Positions 17,001-26,270 of a DNA stretch of 64,000 nt are shown piece after piece. The stretch's first letter is position 1; each line of letters starts with the position of its first letter. Below the pieces are notes generated by a model, which saw only the letters and a program-made list of their open reading frames with translations, had not been told where the DNA came from and did not search any database. The DNA is taken from the NCBI GenBank assembly GCA_028282025.1, contig JANQIT010000200.1, positions 18,497-82,496 on the forward strand, in the 5' to 3' direction. Position numbers and translations under genes: made by a program. The stretch comes from Hwanghaeella sp. (lineage in GTDB: Bacteria; Pseudomonadota; Alphaproteobacteria; UBA8366; Aestuariispiraceae).

Positions 17001-18326
17001 TTAGTCGCCGACAGGGCGTGCATCATCAAACCACTTTCTGCTAAGATCATCCATGATCTCAACCTGAATCCCACCTCCGCTACCAAAATCGTTCCCAGCC
17101 GCATTGCTAATGCGCACTTCAACACCCGGCGGCAGCGTTACTTCGCTTATGTGTGTCTTCTGCTCGGGAATGGCGTACATATCCATGAGCTTTTCCAGTC
17201 CGCCCGGTGATGCGGTTATAGTATCATACTCTTCCTTCGGAATTAGGAATTCGCCAGCAGGCGCATTCTTCTGATCCTCTCGAACCAGCCGCACAAATCG
17301 ATTGAAGTCCGTATTGGTTTCCATCTCGTACACGGTACCATCCGGATCATGTGCAGGCTGAAACTCGTCAAGTTCCGTCAGCTTGCCCGACTCCCTTAAA
17401 CCCTCTTCGGTTTCTCTATTTGCATCGCTTGCCTGTATGGACCGTTCAGGCGATGCACCGACCCTCTCCGCGAACGCGTCTAGCCTTTGTCGAGACGGCG
17501 TTGAGCTATTTTCTTGTGGTTTTGTTTCCCCACGATCCCAAGGCACCAGCGGCTCGGTGTCCGCGTCACCCGGCTCCTCATTGTCCAAACCGTCCGGCCT
17601 ATCCGGCCTGCGCGGACCAGTGGGTGTCTGATTGCTCGGGTTCTGTTGATCTTTGTCCGGGTCCTTCTTAGGCCCGAGCTTTCTAGCGAATCTTTTCGCA
17701 GCTTCCCAAAGTACACGTCCCGCCGCCGCCAACAACCACCAGTGATATCCCGTTTGTTCGTGTAAATTCAGGTCACGACCGAAGCCACCGACCAAGCGAT
17801 CCGTTCCGCCATCACCGAACAATCGGTCGGCACCGCTTCCGCCGAAGATTTCTGGTGACAGTTCTCCCGAAGCCAACTGAAGTAACTGTCGGGTTTCTGG
17901 ATCTTTCTCCAGGAGGTCTTCCAACTGCAATTCCAAGGACCGAGATCCGGCTGGATCCAGGATATCTTCAAGACGCTCTACAAAGGCGTGTTCCCCGTCA
18001 TCCGCCTCTTCCGGCCGTTTCTGACCGCCGAACAGCGCCCCGAACTCAGCATCGATCTCATCCGGGTCGGGAATGAAGCCAAGGTCGGCGAGTTCCAGCA
18101 ATAGCGGGTCGGTGTCGCCGCGCGTCCGGCGCAGCGCTTCCTCGTTCCACTGCAGGCGCAGGATCTCCGCCGCTTCCTGTTCCCGCGCCAAGCGGGCGCG
18201 TTCCCGTGTGCGGAAGGCGGCGTTCCGGTCCATGCGCTCCCGCATCAGACCGATCCGTTCCATCGACGCCGCATCGATCGGCGGCCGCTGAAAGTCGATC
18301 AGCGACCGCCGTTGAGGCCTCAACAT
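17001..18326 (-). CDS. Chimeric polymorphic toxin at the prophage scaffold-capsid position
   Basis: 441 aa: charged N-terminal region, RTX-like GGSGADRLFGDGGTDRLVGG, Pro-rich linker, junction PDGLDNEEP...EPLVPWD, then C-terminal domain ending VTLPPGVEVRISNAAGNDFGSGGGIQVEI; followed by a small ORF. Confidence 0.75.
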   Translation of the reverse strand: MLRPQRRSLIDFQRPPIDAASMERIGLMRERMDRNAAFRTRERARLAREQEAAEILRLQWNEEALRRTRGDTDPLLLELADLGFIPDPDEIDAEFGALFGGQKRPEEADDGEHAFVERLEDILDPAGSRSLELQLEDLLEKDPETRQLLQLASGELSPEIFGGSGADRLFGDGGTDRLVGGFGRDLNLHEQTGYHWWLLAAAGRVLWEAAKRFARKLGPKKDPDKDQQNPSNQTPTGPRRPDRPDGLDNEEPGDADTEPLVPWDRGETKPQENSSTPSRQRLDAFAERVGASPERSIQASDANRETEEGLRESGKLTELDEFQPAHDPDGTVYEMETNTDFNRFVRLVREDQKNAPAGEFLIPKEEYDTITASPGGLEKLMDMYAIPEQKTHISEVTLPPGVEVRISNAAGNDFGSGGGIQVEIMDDLSRKWFDDARPVGD

Positions 18327-18329
18327 CGC

Positions 18330-19172
18330 CTAGTCCCCGTACAGCGACCGGAACCCGTCGCGCACCCGGCGCACCGTCTCCGCATGGTCCGGGTGCCCCG
18401 CATCCCTATAGGCCTGGCTGCCCTGCAATGCCTGTAGGGACCCGCGGCTAACCGCTGCCGCGCCCGCGCCGCCGGCGCGATTCGTGGGGACGCCCATCAC
18501 GCCGATGCGATCTTTCAACGCCTTCAGGAACAGCACCCCGTTGGCGGACGATGCAATCGATTCCAACGTGTCTGCGATGCCGGTGCGCTGGGCGATATCC
18601 TCCCCCAGAAGCCCATCGACCCAACGCCCCAGATCCGCCAGGTTTCGTTCGGCGTCATCGCCCAACGCCTCGGTCAGCATGCCGATCTGATCTTCATCCC
18701 GGCGGCCCTGACGGGCGGCCTCATATGTATAGAAAACTTCCGTGAGTTCGTCGAAGTCGCTTTGGCTCAACCCCTTGGCCTTGGCCCATTCACTGACCGG
18801 GGCGAAAAGCGGATGTTCGGTGCTGGCTTCCAGTTCACCGTCCAGTTTCTCGGGTACGGTCAGGGTATAGGCGTTTGGAACCTCGCCTCCGTGCGCCGCC
18901 TTGTCTGAAATCTGTTTTCTGAGGTCCATGGCCATCTTCACGGCGGCCGCGCCGTTGATGCCGCCAACCCCGTCATTCAATGCCGGGTCCCACAAATTGT
19001 CAGGCACCTGAAACCGTTCGCCTTTGTGAGCAACCATGCGCGGGTCACCCTGCCCGCCGAGTTCGTCGCGACCGTATTGTCCGTCACCCTGGGTACGGCC
19101 CATGGAAATCAGGCTTTCCGATGTCTGGCCATCCTGAACGGGTCCGGTGTTGTGTCCGTCACTGTCCGTCAT
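18330..19172 (-). CDS. Phage scaffold / capsid assembly-like protein
   Basis: Acidic 280 aa ORF with FQVPDNLWDP..., between the portal and capsid side of the module. Confidence 0.6.
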   Translation of the reverse strand: MTDSDGHNTGPVQDGQTSESLISMGRTQGDGQYGRDELGGQGDPRMVAHKGERFQVPDNLWDPALNDGVGGINGAAAVKMAMDLRKQISDKAAHGGEVPNAYTLTVPEKLDGELEASTEHPLFAPVSEWAKAKGLSQSDFDELTEVFYTYEAARQGRRDEDQIGMLTEALGDDAERNLADLGRWVDGLLGEDIAQRTGIADTLESIASSANGVLFLKALKDRIGVMGVPTNRAGGAGAAAVSRGSLQALQGSQAYRDAGHPDHAETVRRVRDGFRSLYGD

Positions 19173-19398
19173 GCGATTTGCTCTCTTTCATCATCGTTTC
19201 GATATAGGCGACCAGCCGCCGTTGCCCTTCCAGGTCCCGCAGGGCCGCTTCCGGTGCATCCGGCGGCAACCGGACCTCCATGGTTTTGCGGCGCAGATGG
19301 TCCAGAACCGCCCGTCCCGGGGCGTCGGTAAAGCAACGGAAAAACTGGCTTCTAAGAAGGCGGTAGTCTTCCGCCGGGGGAATGCGGGTCGGCTTCAT
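19159..19398 (-). CDS. Small phage protein (Bbp19-like)
   Basis: 79 aa, YRLLRSQFFRCFTDAPGRAVLDHLRRKT..., next to the portal gene. Confidence 0.55.
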   Translation of the reverse strand: MKPTRIPPAEDYRLLRSQFFRCFTDAPGRAVLDHLRRKTMEVRLPPDAPEAALRDLEGQRRLVAYIETMMKESKSHDGQ

Positions 19399-19402
19399 GG
19401 CG

Positions 19403-21040
19403 TCACGCCAACGCCGGACCGGCGGACTGCTCGTCCAAACCGGTTTCCCCGCCTGGTTCCACCCCGGCGGAAGCGGTGCCGGCGGCCATCTGGGCCAGCG
19501 CCTGAAGCTGTTGTTGCTGGGCCTGTTGCTGCGCCTGCTGTTGCAGCATCAGGACCTGTTCCTCTTCCTGACGGCGAACGGATTCCGGTATCCGGGAATC
19601 GGCCAGATAGGCGTTCAACACCTTGCGGCGGTCCACCGCCACCTCGATCAAGTCCGGGAAGAGTTGGGCGGCGGTCGCGTAACTTTGAATGGTGGAGGCC
19701 GCGTCCGCTTCTTCCTGTAACTTGACGAGGGGCGAGACAGGGACCGGCCGCAGCGCCGCGCCCCCGCCCAGGGAGAATGGCGGGATGTAATAGGGACTTC
19801 CCGCCAAGGAAGGATGTTGCAGAATGTCCAGGATGCGCCGGATCAGCGGCCCGGACAGTTCGGAGAGCAGGCGCAGGGACTCCGGCACCTCCACCGCTTG
19901 CTGATGCGCGGCCCGCACGTCGATCTCGAACGCGGTGCGCACGCGGGAGTCCTGCGGCGGAAGCGACGGCCCCAGAATAGCGTGCCGGATGCCTTCTCTC
20001 AGTTCTGAGAGGATCAAGGCGCTAACGTTGAAATCCCCGGCCGGCCGCAAAGGTTCCAGGCCATCCGCATCCAGGCTGCGCGGAATGATGACGCCGGGTC
20101 CCAGTTCCAAGTTCTCCGTGTTGATGACGGAGTTGTCGGCGGTTTGCCACATGCCGACGATGGCTGTTTCCGCATTCTGCAGAACCAGTTTGACCACGGC
20201 GTTCGCGGTCTTGATGTTGCCGAGGACAGATAGCACCGGGCCGCGCCCCATGATCTCGCCGACGGCTTTGTCCATGCGGAATACGATGATCGGGGAACTG
20301 GCGTATTGGCGGGACACGATGCGCGTGTCGGCAAGCGAAGGCGTCGCCCCTTCCGACAGCCACACTTCATACTCCAGACGCTCGTGCTCGTAGTCCCAGA
20401 GGAAGGCTTCGACAAGGTGAATGTCCGTTTCAGGATCCTTGGCGATGGCGCGTTCGGCATTGCCGGGCAGATCCGCGTCGGGCCAACGCAGGGTCAGCGT
20501 GCGGCCCGGTATCGACCATTTGCGGAATACCGTGCGGATGACGCCGTCCGGTCCTTCTTCATAACCCAGTTGATAGGCCGGCAGCGCCTCGAACCGCAGA
20601 GGGTCGTCCGGCGTCCCCTCATGAACCGTCAGGGCGCCTGTCGAAATCAGGCTGTCCGCCAGGGCGGGCGGCACTTCGATATGGAAGTTACTGGCTTCCA
20701 CCGCGCGGTGGAACCTGTGGCGCACCATCTCCAGATATTCCGGCCAGGCGTCCAATCCCGGAATTGCCGGAACGGCGTTGCGGTCAATATCGAAATCGAC
20801 CCATTCCCGGAATGCCGGGAAGAGCTGTCCATGCAACCTCGCCTTCCGTTCGCGGACGGCTTCCGGCGCGGTTGCGTCATAGACTTCTACATCCCGCTGA
20901 TCGCCCGGCATGCGACCGTTGAATCCGTCATGGTTCGGCAAGGCGTATTGATAGGCGTCATGCAATACGCCGTGCCATTGCTGGGTCCGCTCGAACGCTT
21001 TGGACGCGCGGCGCAGGGTTTCCCGTTGATCCCCGTCCAT
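19403..21040 (-). CDS. Phage portal (head-tail connector) protein
   Basis: MDGDQRETLRRASKAFERTQQWHGVLHDAYQYALPNHDGFNG... typical podovirus portal; ATG at 21040 in TGATG overlap with the upstream ORF. Confidence 0.85.
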   Translation of the reverse strand: MDGDQRETLRRASKAFERTQQWHGVLHDAYQYALPNHDGFNGRMPGDQRDVEVYDATAPEAVRERKARLHGQLFPAFREWVDFDIDRNAVPAIPGLDAWPEYLEMVRHRFHRAVEASNFHIEVPPALADSLISTGALTVHEGTPDDPLRFEALPAYQLGYEEGPDGVIRTVFRKWSIPGRTLTLRWPDADLPGNAERAIAKDPETDIHLVEAFLWDYEHERLEYEVWLSEGATPSLADTRIVSRQYASSPIIVFRMDKAVGEIMGRGPVLSVLGNIKTANAVVKLVLQNAETAIVGMWQTADNSVINTENLELGPGVIIPRSLDADGLEPLRPAGDFNVSALILSELREGIRHAILGPSLPPQDSRVRTAFEIDVRAAHQQAVEVPESLRLLSELSGPLIRRILDILQHPSLAGSPYYIPPFSLGGGAALRPVPVSPLVKLQEEADAASTIQSYATAAQLFPDLIEVAVDRRKVLNAYLADSRIPESVRRQEEEQVLMLQQQAQQQAQQQQLQALAQMAAGTASAGVEPGGETGLDEQSAGPALA

Positions 21041-21240
21041 CAGCCGGCCCCCAGCTTGGACCCGCCGCTGCGGCGGTCGACAACCCCCTGCTCGCCCGCG
21101 AATGCAAGCAATGCCCGCGCGCCCTTCCTGTTGCGCAGCCGGGCGCGGTTCTTCTTCTTGATATCTTCCTTCAGCCGTTCGTTTTCCGCACGCTGACGCT
21201 CCAACTCGGAGGTATCGGGTTTCGGGGATGATCCGCCCAT
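21040..21240 (-). CDS. Small phage protein upstream of portal
   Basis: 66 aa, MGGSSPKPDTSELERQRAENERLKEDIKKKNRARL..., coupled to the portal start. Confidence 0.65.
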   Translation of the reverse strand: MGGSSPKPDTSELERQRAENERLKEDIKKKNRARLRNRKGARALLAFAGEQGVVDRRSGGSKLGAG

Positions 21241-21428
21241 TGAAGAGGCCCCTCGGGTTCGTTTTCGATTTCGAGAGTCTAGGGAAAAAGGAGGATCGAG
21301 ATAACGTAACGCATAACACCTTTATTGTGTATTTCAGGGAAACGACCGAAATATCCAGCAGGCAGCGGGTATGCATGGCGATGAGCCTGTTATACAGTCG
21401 GGTCGAAAGCCTTAAGGATCATTGAGAA

Positions 21429-22175
21429 ATGCGTCGACTGACGATCAGTGCATTCTGTGCCACCTTACTTCTGTCCGGCGGTTCCGCCGGCGCGGGGGAT
21501 GCCGTCGTCTTGGATGCAGCAGGCGCGGTGGACCTGACCCCTGGGGAGATTTTGGATGCAGGCGCGCCTCTCTTCGTTCCGGCCGATAGTTTCGTAATTC
21601 TGGCGACCGCCGACGGCGCGAAGGTGGAGATCGCGGGGCCGGTTCAGGGTGGGATCGAACTACCCAGGGCCGGGACCGGCGCACAGCGCAAGCTGATCGA
21701 AACGTTGTCCCGCCTGGCCCGGTCGTCGGGCCTCTCCGGCGACGATATCCGCCGCACCAGAAGCTTCGGCGGCGCGGTGCCCGACCCCTGGTCCTATCAG
21801 GTCGGGACCGGCCCCGCCTATTGCTTTCAAGACGGGAACGCCCTCTCTCTTTGGCGCGCCGCAAGCGACACCCGGGTTACAGTGACTTTCGCCCATCGCA
21901 CCGGATCGGTGGAACTAGCCTGGCCGGCCGGCGCGGCGACCCTGTCCTGGCCCCTGGATCTGCCGCGCCGCGACGGGGAAACCTACGACCTGACCGTGGC
22001 CGCCGACCGGCGCGATGACCTGCAATTGGTGGAAACTCCCGCCACCTTGCCGACCCGAATGCATATGGCCGCCTGGCTGACCGAAAGCGGTTGTCTGGAA
22101 CAGGCGATGCTGCTGGCCCTGACCGCGGACGTGGACAAACTGTTCGAGGGACTCGGCAAAGCCGGCAAATTCTAA
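21429..22175 (+). CDS. Secreted protein, FecR-like N-terminal pattern
   Basis: Signal peptide MRRLTISAFCATLLLSGGSAGAG; 248 aa. Confidence 0.65.
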   Translation: MRRLTISAFCATLLLSGGSAGAGDAVVLDAAGAVDLTPGEILDAGAPLFVPADSFVILATADGAKVEIAGPVQGGIELPRAGTGAQRKLIETLSRLARSSGLSGDDIRRTRSFGGAVPDPWSYQVGTGPAYCFQDGNALSLWRAASDTRVTVTFAHRTGSVELAWPAGAATLSWPLDLPRRDGETYDLTVAADRRDDLQLVETPATLPTRMHMAAWLTESGCLEQAMLLALTADVDKLFEGLGKAGKF

Positions 22176-22326
22176 AATATCGCGATACAATGCTTGCGTT
22201 GCGCGCCGCGCGCCGGTCGGCCTCATTCCGGTGGTCAGTTGGGTGATACGGGACTGCCCCTACCGAACTTGAATCAGTAAATTTGATAACGCCCCGCTGC
22301 GGCAACAAATCGCCACGACCGCTCTT

Positions 22327-25300
22327 TTGCAGGCTGCCGTCACCCGTCCCCCACGGCCGTTCCATGCACGCAAAGGCGATCAAATTCTGTACCTCGGCAG
22401 ATCTTCGTTACAGACTGGAAGTCGATGGTCGCATCGGTTGATCCCAGGGACGGAGCGCACAGTGATCAAACGGGTCGGGCTTACATTCCTCGCCTTTCTA
22501 GTGGCCGCCGGCGCTTATGTCGCGTGGGAGGGCCCCGGTTTCCTTGTCGAAACGGCGAGTGACGTGTTGCGCAAGGCCGGCCTGCCACGGATCGATTTCA
22601 CGGTCAGCCGGATCACGCTTAACGACGTTACACTGGAAGGAATCCGGGTGGGCGGCGATGCGTTGGAAATCCCCCGCCTTTCCGCCGTCTTCACCTGGCA
22701 AGAGCTTTTCGACGCAGAGGTGGGCGCTCTTTCAATCGATGGGTTGCGCCTGACCGCGCGCGTTACACCCGCCGGCATATCGTTCGGCGAACTTGATGCT
22801 TTCTTTTTCGCGGACCGTGCAGGCGGGACAGGTATGGCCACGAACAAGCCTCTGGATTGGCCCTTCCGCCAACTCATCTTGCGTGACGCCACCATCGAAA
22901 TCCTCGAAGGCGATGCAATCCGGCTGATATTGACGGTGGACGGCGGCGTCTCCCGCCAGCCCGATGGCGGGCTGACGATCGGACCGGCGCGGATTGACGC
23001 GGCGAATGACGATCTCGACTTCACCGCCGCGGTTACCGCCACAATTGATTCAACGGGTCTTCTTGCCGCGGAAATGGATTTGGAAGACGGCGCCTTCAAC
23101 CACCACGGGGTTACTGGGCGCGCTCTGTCGGGCGATCTCTCGGCAACCCTTCCGCTCCAAAACCCAAGCGCCGCGGAGGTAACCGGAGTTCTCGACATCT
23201 CTCTCGACGAACTTCCATTCGGTCTGACGCCGCATGCCGGTTTGACGCTGACATACAGTCAAGGATTTCTCCTGACGGATCTTACCGTACGGGATGTCGA
23301 TACCGGCTTGTCCGCCGAGATCCAGACCACCGCGGATCTTTCGGCGGAACCGGCGGGACAAACCGTTGCTCTCGACGCCTCCTTCGCCGCCGCCGACGCA
23401 TCGAAATTCCCGGAAGGCATCCTGCCGATACGCTTCGCCGCGGGGGAAGCCCACGCCAGGATTTTGGCGGACGCGCCCCTGGACCGGCTACAGCGGATCG
23501 CACAGGCCGAGGACCTGGCAAATCTGTTGCAATCCGCGCCGGACATACATATCAGCCTGCGGGGATCCGGGCTGGAAAGCCCGCTCTTTCCCGGACGCCT
23601 TTCCCTTTCCTCCTCTCTGTCACTGTCGCCAAGCGCGGATGGATCGCTGAGCTTGTCCTTGGTGGACCCGGCCACGCTCCATCTGGCCCCCACGGATTCC
23701 GCAGCTTGGAACGCACTGCGCGGCGTCGTCCGTCAAGACGGGCCGACAGGTCCCGTCATCCTGACTGTCTCCGAAACCGGCCCTCCGTTCCTGTCCGTCC
23801 AACATGCCGGCACGGATGCCGATGTCCGGTTGGCAGGGCTGCTTACGGTCGAAGGCGGCGGCTTACCGGCCATAGACGGGACTATTTCCGCCAGAGCGGA
23901 ATTGAATGGCGAAGACGGCATCAAACGCGTTTATCTGGACTCCGTCGATCTTCGCACACCCGCCGCTTCCGTGCAGGGTTTCGACCTTTCCAATCTCTCA
24001 ATCTCCCTGGACGGCGGCGGCGCCATCGAAGCGTCGGAAGGGTCCCTGTTACTGTCGACACGGATTGACGCGCGACCCGGCTCGCAATTTTCGCTTTCCG
24101 GCGGCCACCTTAAATTACCCATAACCTGGCTTGTGGAAAACGGGAGGGCAAGACTGGAAGGCGGGCCCTGCCCGGCCATCGGATTTCAAAGAGCGGTATA
24201 TGGAGAGACGGTTTTCCAAGCCCCGCAAGCCCGCTTCTGTCTGACCCCCTTTCGCGCACAAGCCGGCCCATTGGAAAACGGCGACCGCGCCGTCACCCTG
24301 GAGGCGGGTCTCCGGCACCGGGAGGGTCCTATCCTTGTCGATCTGCCGGGGGAACATCGCCTGAAGGTCGATGCCGGCAGCAACAGTCTGACGATCAGTG
24401 CGAGTGGGAACCAAGACGGCCTGAATCGATTTAAGGCTGCACTGTCGCTTGACACCGTGCTGGTCCCGACCGCGCCGGTGGAGTTTACCAGCATAGAGAT
24501 CCGCGCTTCTAAATCCGAAGCGGATGGCGACATGGCCGTAGAGGGCCGTTCCGGCTTGCGCGATCTTGCGCGACCCAATCGCTTCGGCCCTATCGACCTG
24601 AGTACCGACGCAACCCTCTCCCAGACAGGCCGGATCGAGGCGCAAGGAGTCGCAACAATCGCAACCGATCTCCTCACGCTGGAGTGGAACGCAGAATCCA
24701 ATCTTGCAGACGGCACAGGCCGCGCTACGGCTCGCCTCCTCCCCTTTCGCTTCAACGAGCGCGATACGCGCCTCATCGGTGTCGCCCCTTTCCTGAAACC
24801 GCATGTCAGATCCGCCTCCGGCCAACTGCTTGCGGCGTTGTCCGGTGATTGGTCCGACGGCACGGGATGCGGAAAGGCGGATCTGCTGATCCGCGGCATG
24901 CGCGCCGATTTGACCGGAAGATCGCCACTTCCCGCCGCCGGTATTCTGAACGCGGCTCAGATTGGGTTGAGCGGGAGCGCCTGCCTTACCGGCGGGAAAA
25001 TCGCCCGGCAACGCGGGCAGATACTGGTGGAGAATATGGGCGTGAGCACGGAGCAAGTAGCCGCGAAAGCCGTGAACGCGGTGATAGACCTCCATTCCTT
25101 TGCGCCGCTCCGTACCGCACCACGGCAACTCCTCTCCATTGGGGTCGTGGATGTCGGTTTCCCTTTAACCGACGGCATCGCGGAATTCGATGCTCGAAAT
25201 GTCGATGAACTCGCCTTGCATCGGCTGGGTTTCGACTGGGCCGGTGGAACGGTCGGCATCGACCCAATCGCCGTCTCCTTGGATGAACCGCCCAAACGGC

Positions 25301-25755
25301 TCGACTTGCGACTGGACGGAATCCAGATCGGAGAGCTGACAAAGCTGCTGCCCGATGCCGGCATCACGGGGTATGGGATATTGAATGGGAGTATCCCACT
25401 TTACTTCGCCGACGACGGCCCGGCCGTCAAGGGCGGGTTTCTTGCCTCAGACAGCGGAGTCATTCGCTACAGTCCAAAGACGGAAGTTACAGGGGAACCC
25501 AGTGTGGTGGACGATGCGCTCTCCAATCTGCAATACTCGGTACTCCGGCTCGATGTGGAAGGCGGGCTGCGCGGCGGCGCAGCCATCGCATTGCACTTGG
25601 AGGGTCGGAACCCGGACTATTACGATGGCGTTCCGGTGGTCTTGGATTTGAACCTGACAGGTCCGTTGGGAACCATGATGAATGATGGATTGGCCGCGTA
25701 CCGCGTACCGGATCAAATCATAGACCGTATGCAGCGCTTCGGTCAGTTCGAGTAA
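22327..25755 (+). CDS. ydbH: YdbH-family intermembrane (AsmA/TamB-like) protein; start may be GTG 22462
   Basis: Very long beta-rich repetitive ORF with N-terminal membrane anchor (VIKRVGLTFLAFLVAAGAYVAWEG); followed directly by YnbE/YdbL-like sequence as in the E. coli ydbH-ynbE-ydbL order. Confidence 0.75.
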   Translation: MQAAVTRPPRPFHARKGDQILYLGRSSLQTGSRWSHRLIPGTERTVIKRVGLTFLAFLVAAGAYVAWEGPGFLVETASDVLRKAGLPRIDFTVSRITLNDVTLEGIRVGGDALEIPRLSAVFTWQELFDAEVGALSIDGLRLTARVTPAGISFGELDAFFFADRAGGTGMATNKPLDWPFRQLILRDATIEILEGDAIRLILTVDGGVSRQPDGGLTIGPARIDAANDDLDFTAAVTATIDSTGLLAAEMDLEDGAFNHHGVTGRALSGDLSATLPLQNPSAAEVTGVLDISLDELPFGLTPHAGLTLTYSQGFLLTDLTVRDVDTGLSAEIQTTADLSAEPAGQTVALDASFAAADASKFPEGILPIRFAAGEAHARILADAPLDRLQRIAQAEDLANLLQSAPDIHISLRGSGLESPLFPGRLSLSSSLSLSPSADGSLSLSLVDPATLHLAPTDSAAWNALRGVVRQDGPTGPVILTVSETGPPFLSVQHAGTDADVRLAGLLTVEGGGLPAIDGTISARAELNGEDGIKRVYLDSVDLRTPAASVQGFDLSNLSISLDGGGAIEASEGSLLLSTRIDARPGSQFSLSGGHLKLPITWLVENGRARLEGGPCPAIGFQRAVYGETVFQAPQARFCLTPFRAQAGPLENGDRAVTLEAGLRHREGPILVDLPGEHRLKVDAGSNSLTISASGNQDGLNRFKAALSLDTVLVPTAPVEFTSIEIRASKSEADGDMAVEGRSGLRDLARPNRFGPIDLSTDATLSQTGRIEAQGVATIATDLLTLEWNAESNLADGTGRATARLLPFRFNERDTRLIGVAPFLKPHVRSASGQLLAALSGDWSDGTGCGKADLLIRGMRADLTGRSPLPAAGILNAAQIGLSGSACLTGGKIARQRGQILVENMGVSTEQVAAKAVNAVIDLHSFAPLRTAPRQLLSIGVVDVGFPLTDGIAEFDARNVDELALHRLGFDWAGGTVGIDPIAVSLDEPPKRLDLRLDGIQIGELTKLLPDAGITGYGILNGSIPLYFADDGPAVKGGFLASDSGVIRYSPKTEVTGEPSVVDDALSNLQYSVLRLDVEGGLRGGAAIALHLEGRNPDYYDGVPVVLDLNLTGPLGTMMNDGLAAYRVPDQIIDRMQRFGQFE

Positions 25756-25808
25756 TGCATCGGCACTTCGTTTGCACACAGGTAAAAGGTTCGGTCCAGG
25801 GGAGGAAG

Positions 25809-26252
25809 ATGTACCGCAGATCCGCAACCGCCTTGTTGATGGCTCTTTGCTTCGCCGCATCCTGCACGCCGACGGTAAAAGTCGAAGCGCCCGACAAACC
25901 GATCCATTTGAAGGTCGACATCACGATCAGCCAGGAAGTCCGGGTGAAGGTGGAGAACGATGTCGGAACCATTTCCGTGGAACCGGCCATCCCGCTCGCC
26001 AAGCGGGCCGGATGGATCGGCGAACGGATCGACGGCTATTTGGGTTCGGTCAGTACGAATACGCCGGCAGACGTTCAAGAAATCGTTCTGAAGGCTAACG
26101 AGGACCGGCATTCCCGATTCACGACAATCGCTGAATCCAGAGGCGCACCGCTGTCGGTGGTCGAGCTGGTCGCCGGCAAAAAATTCATCGCGGAAACGGC
26201 GCCTGGGGAGTTCGTGCAGAACGACAAGGGCGCCTGGGTCAGAAAACCCTAG
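25809..26252 (+). CDS. Lipoprotein: YnbE-like N-terminus fused to YdbL (DUF1318)-like C-terminus
   Basis: Lipobox FAASC; CTPTVKVEAPDKPIHLKVDITISQEVRVKV (YnbE-like), then AKRAGWIGERIDGYLGSV...NEDRHSRFTTIAESRGAPLSVVELVAGKKFIAETAPGEFVQNDKGAWVRKP (YdbL-like). RBS ggaggaag before ATG 25809. Confidence 0.85.
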   Translation: MYRRSATALLMALCFAASCTPTVKVEAPDKPIHLKVDITISQEVRVKVENDVGTISVEPAIPLAKRAGWIGERIDGYLGSVSTNTPADVQEIVLKANEDRHSRFTTIAESRGAPLSVVELVAGKKFIAETAPGEFVQNDKGAWVRKP

Positions 26253-26270
26253 GCGGAGCCCCGCACCGCG

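Noticed and set aside
20306-21196. 296 aa plus-strand ORF
   Set aside because: Lies opposite the portal gene, which has clear family character.
24115-25128. 337 aa minus-strand ORF
   Set aside because: Antisense to the YdbH-like gene.
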